Part shown: positions 7,932 to 15,286 of the stretch, piece by piece
Layout of the letters: each line of letters begins with the position of its first letter
How positions within the stretch are numbered: position 1 is the stretch's first letter
Origin: CAZLNO01 sp964561005
Lineage (GTDB): Bacteria; Pseudomonadota; Alphaproteobacteria; Kiloniellales; Rhodovibrionaceae
Length of the DNA: 26,063 nucleotides
Assembly: GCA_964561005.1 (NCBI GenBank)
Contig: CAZLNO010000052.1
Location: forward strand, 1-26,063
Reading direction: 5' to 3'
Notes under the pieces: generated by a model
Seen by the model: only the letters and a program-made list of their open reading frames with translations
Told to the model about the DNA's origin: nothing
Databases searched by the model: none
Program-made: the position numbers and the translations under genes

Positions 7932-8488
7932 GCGGGCGGCGCGCGCCGGCGGGCGCCCGTGCCCTGCCGCCCTGGCCCTTCCTGGCCATGGTGGTGGTGG
8001 TGACGGCCTCCAACGTGGCGGTGCAGTTCCCGATCAACGACTGGCTGACCTACGGCGCCCTGACCTATCCGGTGTCCTTCCTGATCACCGACCTGACCAA
8101 CCGGGCGCACGGGCCGGCGGGCACGCGGCGGGTGGTCTACGCGGGCTTCGCGGTGGCGGTGGTGCTGTCGATCTGGCTGGCCGGGCCGCGCATCGCCCTG
8201 GCGTCGGGCAGCGCCTTCCTGGTCGCCCAGCTCGCGGACGTGGCGATCTTCGACCGGCTGCGCCGAAAGGCCTGGTGGGTGGCGCCGCTGGGGTCCTCGC
8301 TGCTGGCCTCGGCGCTGGACACCGCGCTGTTCTTCACCCTGGCGTTTGCCGGCACCGGGCTGCCGTGGGTCACCTGGGGGCTGGGCGACTACGGCGTGAA
8401 GGCGGGCCTGGCGCTGCTGATGCTGATCCCCTTCCGCGCCATGATGCGGCTGGTGGCGCCGATGTCGGGCGGGGCCGGCACGCGCTGA
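7928..8488 (+). CDS. yhhQ: queuosine precursor transporter, YhhQ/VUT family
   Basis: This 186-residue integral membrane protein has about six hydrophobic segments. The family pattern is clear: NVAVQFPIND followed by LTYGALTYPVSFLITDLTN, then LASGSAFLVAQLADVAIFDRLRRK and a late SALDTALFFTLAF. YhhQ proteins import preQ0/preQ1 for queuosine tRNA modification. The start is fixed by the ATGA overlap with the SAM hydrolase stop; a longer in-frame start inside that gene has no support. Coupling to a SAM hydrolase is unexplained, but QueA uses SAM as ribosyl donor in queuosine synthesis, so a link through SAM is conceivable (inference). Confidence 0.9.
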   Translation: MSGRRAPAGARALPPWPFLAMVVVVTASNVAVQFPINDWLTYGALTYPVSFLITDLTNRAHGPAGTRRVVYAGFAVAVVLSIWLAGPRIALASGSAFLVAQLADVAIFDRLRRKAWWVAPLGSSLLASALDTALFFTLAFAGTGLPWVTWGLGDYGVKAGLALLMLIPFRAMMRLVAPMSGGAGTR

Positions 8489-8662
8489 GCCGCGCAGGTC
8501 GTCGGCGCGGGAAGGTTTGCCTTGAGCGGATCGCCATCGCCGTCGCACAATGCTAACGATTTGGAAACCATCGGCGTCGCGCCGCTCCCACGCGCCCGGC
8601 TCCCCTTCGACGGCGGGGAGCGCGCGAAGCCCCTGCGAGCGCGGCAAGGAGAGGAACGCACG

Positions 8663-9163
8663 ATGCGACTGGTGATCGAGGGCTCGGACTTTCAACGGCT
8701 GTCCCAGGCCACGCAGGACGAACTGCTTCGGGTCCTGAAGGGCCGGGAAGCGCCGGCGGGCGCGGAGATGGACGGCGCCCCGGCGACCACGCGGCGGCCG
8801 CGCTTTCGCTGGCGGCGTCCGATCGATCTGAACGCCGAACTGGCCAGCCGGCTGATGCACGGCCTGGGTGAAAATCACAAGGCGCGCCTGAAGCTCTTCG
8901 CGGAGCACGGCGGGCGCGTCAGCCTGCGCGAGCTGCTGGCGGTCACCGGCGACAGCGAGCCGCGCGCCCTCTCCCACTTCGAGGGCGCGGTGACGCGGCG
9001 CCTGCGCCGCATCCTGGGCGATGGCGAGAAGGTCGCCTACCTGATCGGCTGGGACTATGACAGCACGCAGTGGAACGCCGACCGCTCGGAAATCGTCGAC
9101 GGCACCTATTACGTCAGCGACGCCACGCTGCGGTGCCTGCGCGACTATTTCGAACTGCACTGA
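8663..9163 (+). CDS. hypothetical protein, unrecognised
   Basis: I do not recognise this 166-residue protein. The first half begins MRLVIEGSDFQRLSQATQDEL and includes a basic linker (TTRRPRFRWRRP). The second half looks like a compact helical, possibly winged-helix domain: LMHGLGENHKARLKLFAEHG, then VSLRELLAVTGDSEPRALSH, then RRLRRILGDGEKVAYLIGWD with several Tyr/Trp residues to the C-terminus. The basic linker and helix-turn-helix-like spacing hint at nucleic-acid binding, but this is weak. The start at 8663 is decided by a strong AAGGAGAGGA (8646-8655); the frame is open upstream to 8522 but that stretch is low in coding character. It stands alone between yhhQ and the convergent spermidine synthase gene. 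Confidence 0.8.
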   Translation: MRLVIEGSDFQRLSQATQDELLRVLKGREAPAGAEMDGAPATTRRPRFRWRRPIDLNAELASRLMHGLGENHKARLKLFAEHGGRVSLRELLAVTGDSEPRALSHFEGAVTRRLRRILGDGEKVAYLIGWDYDSTQWNADRSEIVDGTYYVSDATLRCLRDYFELH

Positions 9164-9234
9164 GGCCGGCTTTTCCGCGGGCGACGGCACGCTGAAGCGC
9201 GCCCTGCGACCCCATCACAACGGGGCCTCGCAGG

Positions 9235-9250
9235 TCAGGCTTCAGCCTGA
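9235..9250. terminator. small hairpin between convergent genes
   Basis: TCAGGC at 9235-9240 and GCCTGA at 9245-9250 form a 6-bp stem with a 4-nt loop in the gap between the convergent hypothetical gene and speE. No good T tract follows on either strand, so terminator function is weakly supported. Confidence 0.3.
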
Positions 9251-9254
9251 CATT

Positions 9255-10109
9255 TCATCCGCCCAGCAGCCGGCCGATCCAGGGCGGCAGCGCGAAGGCC
9301 GCCTTGTGGACCTCCGGGGTGTAGTAGTCCGCCTCCAGTCCGGCGGCCTGGCAGCGCAGGCGCAGGATGTCCACCGGCGCCTCGCCGAAGGGCAGGCCGT
9401 TGGCGCCCCAGGTCAGCGCCATGAATCCGCCGCTGTAGGTCGGCACCGCCGTCAGGTAGCAGCCGGCGCGGCTGAAGGTCTCCCGCAGCAGCTTGTGGGT
9501 CTCGTGCAGCTCCTCGGCCTGGAAGAAGGGCGCGCCGGTCTGGAACACCGCGATGCCGCGCGCGGCCAGGGCGCGTTGCAGCCGCGCGTAGAAGTCCCGG
9601 GCGAACAGGCTCTCCGCCGGGCCGACCGGGTCGGGCCGGTCGGCGATGGCGAGGTCGTAGCCGCCCGGTGCCGCGTCCTCCAGGAACTTGAAGGCGTCCT
9701 CGGCGTGGAAGGTCAGGCGCGGGTCGTCGAAGGCGCCCTTGTTGACATGGGCGAAGTGCTGCTTGGACAGCTCCACCACGCGCGCGTCGATGTCCACCAG
9801 GTCGACCCGCGCCACGCCGGCGTGCTTCAGCACTTCCTCCGCCACCGCGCCGTCGCCGCCGCCGACGATCAGCACGCGCCGCACCTCGCCATGCTCCAGG
9901 ATGGGCGGGTGCGCCAGCATCTCCGAATAGGCGGCCTCGTCCCGGTCGGTGAGCTGGAGGATATCGTCCAGCACCAGCACGCGGCCGCTGGCCTGGCTGT
10001 CGAAGATGCGGATGTGCTGAAAGGCGGAGCGCTCGTCGGCGAGCGGCTCGCCGTCGTAGTGCAGCACCTGCTCGAACCCCGGATGCAGCGTCTCGCGATA
10101 CTGCGCCAT
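9255..10109 (-). CDS. speE: spermidine synthase (polyamine aminopropyltransferase)
   Basis: The enzyme transfers an aminopropyl group from decarboxylated SAM to putrescine. The 284-residue protein shows the family order: the N-terminal beta region with FDSQASGRVLVLDDILQL, the aminopropyl-donor binding motif VGGGDGAVAEEVLKH (Gly83-Gly87), Asp106 in VDLVDID, and the active-site loop at Asp157 and Asp160. That loop reads DRPDPVGP where most members have DSTDPxGP; both aspartates are kept but the two residues between them differ. The start at 10109 is set by AAGGAGA 5-11 nt upstream; an in-frame ATG at 10169 would add 20 residues without that signal. No speD is nearby, so the donor pathway is encoded elsewhere. 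Confidence 0.93.
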   Translation of the reverse strand: MAQYRETLHPGFEQVLHYDGEPLADERSAFQHIRIFDSQASGRVLVLDDILQLTDRDEAAYSEMLAHPPILEHGEVRRVLIVGGGDGAVAEEVLKHAGVARVDLVDIDARVVELSKQHFAHVNKGAFDDPRLTFHAEDAFKFLEDAAPGGYDLAIADRPDPVGPAESLFARDFYARLQRALAARGIAVFQTGAPFFQAEELHETHKLLRETFSRAGCYLTAVPTYSGGFMALTWGANGLPFGEAPVDILRLRCQAAGLEADYYTPEVHKAAFALPPWIGRLLGG

Positions 10110-10249
10110 CGTCTCCTTCCCCTTCGCCCCCGCCGGCGGCGATGTACCGGGCCGGTTCGCGGGCGTCAAGCCCGAGTCCGTCCCTCTTTGCCCGCGGCGA
10201 TGTCGTGTTATCCTGGCTTTGGCCGAGTCTGTGAGCGAGGGAAGAAGGC

Positions 10250-11182
10250 ATGGCCGACCCGCGCCTGGAAGACAGCGCCACGGGCGCCCTCCTGGGCTGC
10301 GCCCTGGGGGACGCCATCGGCGAGCTGGCGTTCACGCACCCGAGCAAGGACGACCTGGCCGCCGCCGTCGCGGCGCAATCCGAACTCGTCTACACCGACG
10401 ACACGGCGATGACGATCGCCCTGGCCGAGTCGCTGATCGCGCGCGGCGGCCTCGATCCCGACGACCTGGGCGGTCGCTTCGCGGCGCACTTCGGGCGCGA
10501 GCCGTGGCGCGGCTATGGCCCCGGACCGCCGAAGATCTTCGCGCTGGTGGAGCGGACCGGCATCGCCTATCGCGAGGCCGCGCGCCGGCTCTACGGCGGC
10601 GAGGGCTCGTTCGGCAACGGCGCCGCCATGCGCATCGCCCCCATCGGCGTGGCCCACCGCGACGGCCCGGAGCTTCGCGAGGCCGCCTGCCGCAGCGCCG
10701 AGGTCACGCACGCCCATCCCGTGGGCCAGGACGGCGCCGCGGTGCAGGCCCTGGCCGTCGGCATCGCGACCGCGCACGCGCTGGCCGGCCGGCGGCTGGA
10801 CCCCGCCGCCACGGCCGAGCGTCTGGTCACCGCCGCGCAGACCCCGGAGATCCGCCAGAAGATGCAGGCGATGGCGCGGCTGCTGGCCGAGGACGCGCCC
10901 CCGGCCAGGGTGGCCGACGCCGTGGGCCGCTCCATCGCGGTGCAGGAATCCATGCCCTTCGCGGTCTATGCCTTCCTGCAAGCGCCGGAGGACTTCCAGG
11001 CCTGCCTCCACTGCGCGATCCTCAACGGCGGCGACCGCGACACCCTTGGCGCCATGACCGGGGCGATTGCCGGCGCCTATCTGGGCGCCGAGGCCTTGCC
11101 GCCCGGCTGGCGCGCCGCGGTCGAGAACGGCGAAGACCTGACCCGTCTGGCCCGCGCGCTCGCCCAGTCCTTTCCCGCTTAG
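10250..11182 (+). CDS. ADP-ribosylglycohydrolase, ARH3-like
   Basis: This family removes ADP-ribose from proteins or free adducts using two metal ions. The 310-residue all-helical protein has the full motif set: GALLGCALGDAIGE at the N-terminus, the metal-binding Thr49-Asp50-Asp51 in YTDDTAM, GSFGNGAAMRIAP (119-131), THAHPVGQDGAA, and the second metal site Asp262, Asp264 and Thr265 in NGGDRDT. GNGAAMRIAP and the TH.HP.G stretch resemble ARH3 more than nitrogenase-linked DraG. AGGGAAGAAGG precedes the ATG. It is divergent from speE with 140 bp between starts. No ADP-ribosyltransferase is in the window, so the substrate is unknown. Confidence 0.9.
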   Translation: MADPRLEDSATGALLGCALGDAIGELAFTHPSKDDLAAAVAAQSELVYTDDTAMTIALAESLIARGGLDPDDLGGRFAAHFGREPWRGYGPGPPKIFALVERTGIAYREAARRLYGGEGSFGNGAAMRIAPIGVAHRDGPELREAACRSAEVTHAHPVGQDGAAVQALAVGIATAHALAGRRLDPAATAERLVTAAQTPEIRQKMQAMARLLAEDAPPARVADAVGRSIAVQESMPFAVYAFLQAPEDFQACLHCAILNGGDRDTLGAMTGAIAGAYLGAEALPPGWRAAVENGEDLTRLARALAQSFPA

Positions 11183-11414
11183 GCAGTATCGCCGCCTCGG
11201 CGCGAGTCGGCGTCGATGCCGCGTCCGGAAAATTGAATACTGCCCGGCGCATTCTCCCGATCCATCCCGGATATTTTACGGGTATTAGCCCAAAAACGAG
11301 TCCCGCCTTGGCCATGTGGACACATGGTACATTAACAAAGATATACGTAACCGAATTTTTATTGCGGATTACCTCCCCGTATATTAGATCGTATATTGGA
11401 AGTTTGATTCGGAA
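11183..11414. other. AT-rich intergenic stretch with palindromes
   Basis: After the ADP-ribosylglycohydrolase gene the composition shifts to many A/T runs, unlike the rest of the window. GGCAGTAT (11182-11189) pairs with ATACTGCC (11237-11244), enclosing a CGCCG/CGGCG hairpin at 11190-11202. A 16-bp palindrome, CCATGTG GA CACATGG, lies at 11312-11327. A plausible promoter is TTACCT (11369-11374), 17 bp, then TATATT (11392-11397). CGTATATT occurs twice at the right end. I see no gene here. Confidence 0.5.
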
Positions 11415-11744
11415 ATGATGGCAACTTTCGGAAGACATCAAATCGCGACCGGACCGGCGGCAAGACCTTCCAGGCGATTCCGGCCGACGATGCGAGCGAA
11501 GGTCCATGCACAAGTTGTCCGACTGGCGAGGGAAGCGGACGAGATCGGTCAACGAACACGGACGATCGGAATGACGGACAAGAACGACCTGAAACTGGCA
11601 CTGCGCTTCTTGCGGTCGATCGACACGAGAGATCCGAAGCTGAATGCCGAAATACAGATGCTGGCGAAGCGAATCGAGGAATTGTTACGTCAAATGAATT
11701 CCAAAAATGACGGCGATATCAACGACGAGAAGAACGACTGTTGA
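11415..11744 (+). CDS. small hypothetical ORF in the AT-rich stretch
   Basis: An open frame of 109 codons, unrecognised. The last 57 codons (from an ATG at 11571) look most protein-like, giving a charged helical peptide (DLKLALRFLRSIDTRDPKL, then IQMLAKRIEELLRQM) with an acidic, Asn-rich tail. Third codon positions are much less GC-rich than in neighbouring genes, so it is either recently acquired or not coding. No start has a convincing ribosome-binding site. A promoter-like pair (11369-11397) lies just upstream of the longest start. Confidence 0.35.
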   Translation: MMATFGRHQIATGPAARPSRRFRPTMRAKVHAQVVRLAREADEIGQRTRTIGMTDKNDLKLALRFLRSIDTRDPKLNAEIQMLAKRIEELLRQMNSKNDGDINDEKNDC

Positions 11745-11818
11745 TTTTCGGGCGCGGAGCCGCTATCAAGACCGTGGTTACGACGCGAAGCAAGAAAGCG
11801 CCGGACGGGAAGGACACC

Positions 11819-12013
11819 TTGAGCCAGCAGCAGAACACGCGCCACCTGGATCAGGCACTCAGTTCCTTGCGCCGGGCCAGCCGTGACTTTCCCTCGATGG
11901 AAAGCGTGCTGACACAGATCATCCACGACCTCGAAGCCCTGCGGCCAAGGCTCGGCCGCGCCAGCCCCCGCGACGACCCGAACGGCGCGCACGCCGGCAA
12001 CGCTCAACCCTGA
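11819..12013 (+). CDS. small hypothetical ORF with TTG start
   Basis: If translated from the TTG at 11819, preceded by GGGAAGGA, this gives 64 residues. They contain a central helical part (LDQALSSLRRASRDFPS followed by ESVLTQIIHDLEALRPRLG) and a disordered tail. The frame is open upstream to 11741. The helical pattern loosely resembles that of the preceding small ORF. It ends just before the 24-bp repeat array. Function is unknown and coding status uncertain. Confidence 0.35.
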   Translation: MSQQQNTRHLDQALSSLRRASRDFPSMESVLTQIIHDLEALRPRLGRASPRDDPNGAHAGNAQP

Positions 12014-12044
12014 TCCCGTCAAAGTCCTTTGCCTTTCGCCCTCA

Positions 12045-12281
12045 CCCTTCGACAAGCTCAGGGTGAGGAGGGGCGGCGTTTCTCGCGACCCCCTCATCCT
12101 GAGCTCGTCGAAGGACCTCATCCTGAGCTCGTCGAAGGACCTCATCCTGAGCTTGTCGAAGGACCTCATCCTGAGCTCGTCGAAGGACCTCATCCTGAGC
12201 TCGTCGAAGGACCTCATCCTGAGCTTGTCGAAGGACCTCACCCTGAGCTTGTCGAAGGACCTCATCCCGAGCTTGTCGGAC
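12045..12281. repeat. 24-bp tandem repeat array with one inverted leading copy
   Basis: Eight head-to-tail units of exactly 24 bp start at 12092, 12116, 12140, 12164, 12188, 12212, 12236 and 12260, the last degenerate. Each contains GAGCTYGTCGAAGGA, with Y varying. One unit in opposite orientation lies at 12045-12068 and could pair with the first direct unit as a long hairpin (21 of 24 positions). There are no spacers. I recall the same unit dispersed in many proteobacterial genomes, where it yields spurious HPELVEG peptides. The gene-free stretch 12014-12357 holds only this array. Confidence 0.92.
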
Positions 12282-12357
12282 ACGAAGTCGACGCCCTTGG
12301 GCGTCAAGGATGAAGCCTCGCATAGGCCCGTTTGACGTCCTCGGCTGTTGTAACGCC

Positions 12358-14433
12358 TCACGACGCCGCGCGCAGCCACACCGCCGTGTCGTGGAACACC
12401 GCGCCGCCCTTCGGGGGTCCGGGATCGGCGCTGGTCAGGGTGTTGATCCCGCGCCCCTCCTCGAAGGCCGCGTTCGGCCAGATGCTCTCCACCACCAGCG
12501 TCTCCGGCCGCAGGCCGTCGAAGGCGCGGGCGTGCAGCACCACCGAGCCCCTGTCGTTGCCCAGCCGCACCCGCTCGCCATCCGCCAGTCCCAGGCGGGC
12601 AAGGGTGTCGGGATGCACCAGCACGGTCGGCCGCCCTTCCCGCCGGCGCGAGCCCGGCGTCTCGGTGAACGTGGTATTGAGGTAGTGGCGCGCCGGCGCG
12701 GTCACCAGGCGGAACGGCTTGTCCCCGGTGGCCGCGTCGATGATCGGACAGTGGTCGGGCAGCGCCGGCAGCCGCGCGGCGCCCTGCCCCACGCCGGCCC
12801 AGTCCGGCGCGAAGCGGAAGCGCCCGTCGGGAAAGCCGAAGCCGTCCAGGAAATGCATGCGCTCGAAGCCGAGCGAGCAGTCGATCCAGCGCTGGTCCGC
12901 CGCCGTCTCGGCGTCCGGCAGCCCGGACGCCTTCAGCGTGGCGTCGATCAGCTCCCAGGCGGTCATCTCGAAGCCGCGATGTGACGCGCCCAGCCGCTCG
13001 GCCAGGGCGCAAAGAACGTCGTGGTTCGAGCGCGCCTCGCCGCGCGGGGCGAGGATGCGGCGGACCACCTGCAGGAAGGTGTGCCCGCTGGCCTGGTAGA
13101 TGTCGTCGTGCTCGACGAAGGTGGTGGCCGGCAGCACGACGTCGGCGAGCCGCGCCGTCTCGGTCGGGAACTGCTCGTGGACGCAGGTGAAGAGGTCGTC
13201 GCGCAGCAGCCCCTGGCGGACCTTTTCGCTCTCCGGACAGACGGCGGCGGGGTTGGTGTTCTGCACGAAGAGCGCCGCCACCGGCGGGCCGTCGCCCAGG
13301 TCGCGGCGGTCGCCACAGAGGATCGGTCCCAGGCGCGACTGGTCCAGCTTGCGCGTGCCGGGGTCCTCGACGTCCAGGCCCTGGATCAGCGTGCGGTCGA
13401 GCGCGTAGATCGCCCGGTTGGAGTAGAGCGCGCCGCCGCCCTTCGCCCGCCAGGCGCCGGTGACCGCCGGCAGGCAGGTGACGGCGTGCATGTTCGCCGC
13501 GCCGTTGCGCGAGCGCGAGAAGCCGAAGCCGGCGCGGATGAAGCTGCGGCGCGTGCCGCCGTACAGCCGCGCGAAGGCCTCGATCTCCCCGACGCTCAGC
13601 CCCGTGATCGCGGCGGCCCACTCCGGGGTCTTGCTTGCGAAGTGCGCCTCGGCCTCGGGCGACCAGTCGGTGTGGCGGGCCAGGTAGTCGCGGTCGGCCA
13701 GGCCCTCGCGCAGCAGCACGTGAATGACGGCGCAGGCCAGCGCCCCGTCGGTGCCCGGCCGCAACATCAGGTGCCGGTCGGCCTGCTGCGCCGTGGGCGT
13801 GCGATAGGGGTCGACCACCACCAGCTTCGCCCCGCGCGCCTTGCGGGCGTGGGCGATGTGGGTCATGACGTTGACCTGGGTGTGCACCGGATTGCCGCCC
13901 CACACCACGATCAGCTCGGCCTCGGCGATCTCGCGGCCGTCGACCCCGCGGATCACGCCGCAGCCGGCCTGCCAGCCGGCGTCGGCCAGGGTGGTGCAGA
14001 TGGTGCTGTGCTGCCGGCTGTAGCGCTTGGCGTGGCGCAGGCGGAAGATACCGTCGCGCTGCACCAGCCCCATGGTGCCGGCATAGTGGTAGGGCCAGAC
14101 CGCCTCGCCGCCGTGACGCTGCTCGGCGCGCAGCAGGCCCTCGGCCGTGCGGTCCAGCGCCTCCTCCCAGGAGACCTCCTTGAAGGCGCTCCGTCCCATG
14201 CCCTTGTCGCCGACGCGCAGCAGCGGCCGGGTCAGGCGGCCGGGGTGGTGCGTGCGCTCGGCATAGCGGGCGACCTTGGCGCAGATCACCCCCGCCGTGT
14301 AGGGGTTCTCGCGCGCGCCGCGCACCTTGCCGATGGTGTCGTCGGCCAGGCGCTCCACCTCCAGCGCGCAGGTGCTGGGGCAGTCGTGCGGACAGGCGGC
14401 GGGCAGATAGGCGGAGGCGCGGTCGAGGGGCAT
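12358..14433 (-). CDS. molybdopterin-dependent oxidoreductase with an N-terminal [4Fe-4S] site
   Basis: The 691-residue protein belongs to the DMSO-reductase superfamily. Cys14, Cys18 and Cys22 in CPHDCPSTC, with Cys51 in GVICAKV, form the iron-sulfur binding set. Then follow the bis-MGD-binding parts: SWEEALDRTAEGL, VVWGGNPVHTQVN, the LVVVDPYRT strand, VALFVQNTNPA-type segments, EHDDIYQASG, and a C-terminal molydopterin-binding barrel (VLVHPDTLARLGLADGERV, then INTLTSAD). No Tat signal is seen, so it is likely cytoplasmic. The substrate is not evident; such proteins are often loosely annotated as formate or biotin-sulfoxide type. The frame is open far upstream, but that part is low-complexity and precedes the natural CPHDC N-terminus, so 14433 is chosen. 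It lies 38 bp downstream of hicB. Confidence 0.88.
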   Translation of the reverse strand: MPLDRASAYLPAACPHDCPSTCALEVERLADDTIGKVRGARENPYTAGVICAKVARYAERTHHPGRLTRPLLRVGDKGMGRSAFKEVSWEEALDRTAEGLLRAEQRHGGEAVWPYHYAGTMGLVQRDGIFRLRHAKRYSRQHSTICTTLADAGWQAGCGVIRGVDGREIAEAELIVVWGGNPVHTQVNVMTHIAHARKARGAKLVVVDPYRTPTAQQADRHLMLRPGTDGALACAVIHVLLREGLADRDYLARHTDWSPEAEAHFASKTPEWAAAITGLSVGEIEAFARLYGGTRRSFIRAGFGFSRSRNGAANMHAVTCLPAVTGAWRAKGGGALYSNRAIYALDRTLIQGLDVEDPGTRKLDQSRLGPILCGDRRDLGDGPPVAALFVQNTNPAAVCPESEKVRQGLLRDDLFTCVHEQFPTETARLADVVLPATTFVEHDDIYQASGHTFLQVVRRILAPRGEARSNHDVLCALAERLGASHRGFEMTAWELIDATLKASGLPDAETAADQRWIDCSLGFERMHFLDGFGFPDGRFRFAPDWAGVGQGAARLPALPDHCPIIDAATGDKPFRLVTAPARHYLNTTFTETPGSRRREGRPTVLVHPDTLARLGLADGERVRLGNDRGSVVLHARAFDGLRPETLVVESIWPNAAFEEGRGINTLTSADPGPPKGGAVFHDTAVWLRAAS

Positions 14434-14471
14434 GGTCGGGGCGTTCGTCCTTGTGGGCCGTCCTTGTGGGT

Positions 14472-14906
14472 TCAGGCGACCTCGCGGGCCCGCAGCGCCA
14501 GCGCCGGGCCGCCGGTCGCGCGCACCGCCTGAACCACGTCGTCGATCCTGCTGGGATGCTCGGGGTCCAGCAGCCGCGCCGCGAGCTTGACACGACACCC
14601 CAGCACGCGCGCCAGATCCTCCGGCCCCGCGAGACCCCGCGCCCGCATCGCCTGGTGCAGCGCCAGCTTCGCCGCCATCAGCACCGGCACCGGCACCAGC
14701 ACCTCCCCCGGCTCCGGCGGCGAGGGCGTGGGCAGGGGGTCGCCGGACTCGATCATGATGGCGATCCCGCCGTCGAGGCAATCGTGAGCTTCCCGGATCG
14801 CCTCTTCACGGGTTTCGCCATGTGTGATCGCAGGCGGAACGTCACGGAACGTGACAGTATAGCCGTGTTCCTCAGGCGTCAGACGGGCCGGAAATGCATA
14901 GTCCAT
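14472..14906 (-). CDS. hicB: HicB-family antitoxin
   Basis: The N-terminal 60 residues have the partial RNase-H-like HicB fold: YAFPARLTPEEHGYTVTF, then DVPPAITHGETREEAIREA and a short ALxxA-type helix. After a Pro-rich linker (LPTPSPPEPGE), the C-terminal half looks like a helix-turn-helix (ALHQAMRARGLAGPEDLARVLGC) that would bind the operator. HicB neutralises HicA and represses the operon. The gene is 33 bp downstream of hicA in the usual hicA-hicB order. The total of 144 residues is normal for HicB with a DNA-binding domain. Confidence 0.9.
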   Translation of the reverse strand: MDYAFPARLTPEEHGYTVTFRDVPPAITHGETREEAIREAHDCLDGGIAIMIESGDPLPTPSPPEPGEVLVPVPVLMAAKLALHQAMRARGLAGPEDLARVLGCRVKLAARLLDPEHPSRIDDVVQAVRATGGPALALRAREVA

Positions 14907-14939
14907 GACGCTCTTATCCGAAGCTGTTTGACCTTCACT

Positions 14940-15155
14940 TCAGTCGAGGTCAGCGATCGAGATTCCGAGTTGCCGGCATACGGCCCTCAGAGTTCCCTTC
15001 TCAAGCGTTTTCCGCGGGTCCGGCATCATGGTGCCTCTTGTCCCATAGTAGACCTTCACATGCGATCCCTTGCCACGCCTAGCATCCACGTGAACCTCCA
15101 CGCCCGTGCGTCGGCCCAGCGCCCTCAGTCTACGCAAGAATTCCTGCCCGGTCAT
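14940..15155 (-). CDS. hicA: HicA-family mRNA interferase toxin
   Basis: At 71 residues this is a complete HicA double-stranded-RNA-binding-like toxin. The catalytic His32 lies in RRGKGSHVKVYYG, the family signature. The C-terminal PDPRKTLEKGTLRAVCRQLGI is also typical. HicA cleaves mRNA when HicB is lost. The pair appears intact: neither gene is frameshifted and the catalytic histidine is kept. A GGCAGGGCGG stretch directly precedes the ATG. The 130 bp upstream, before the DMT transporter gene, should hold the autoregulated promoter. Confidence 0.93.
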   Translation of the reverse strand: MTGQEFLRRLRALGRRTGVEVHVDARRGKGSHVKVYYGTRGTMMPDPRKTLEKGTLRAVCRQLGISIADLD

Positions 15156-15286
15156 CCGCCCTGCCGGCGCGCCCTTGTCCTGTGGCCCGATGCGACTCTC
15201 GCGAAGTCGGCTTCATGCCACACTACGGACGCGAGTCCACGCGCCGTCACCAACCATGACGGGAAAACACATCAGCCAGCCGACCC

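Noticed and set aside
7688..9190. 500-codon minus-strand open frame
   Set aside because: Antisense to the SAM hydrolase, yhhQ and the 166-residue hypothetical gene, all of which have better starts and motifs.
12045..12281. Possible CRISPR array
   Set aside because: Units abut each other with no spacers, and no cas genes are in the window.
12029..12335. Several short ORFs with HPELVEG- or SSSKDLIL-type repeated peptides
   Set aside because: Products of the 24-bp tandem repeat, open in several frames because the unit is a multiple of three without stops.
13021..14532. 503-codon plus-strand open frame
   Set aside because: Antisense to the molybdoenzyme gene; no recognisable domain and His/Arg/Gly-rich.
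11690..14593. 967-codon minus-strand open frame
   Set aside because: Arg/Ala/Gly-rich low-complexity shadow of the molybdoenzyme gene that also runs through the 24-bp array.
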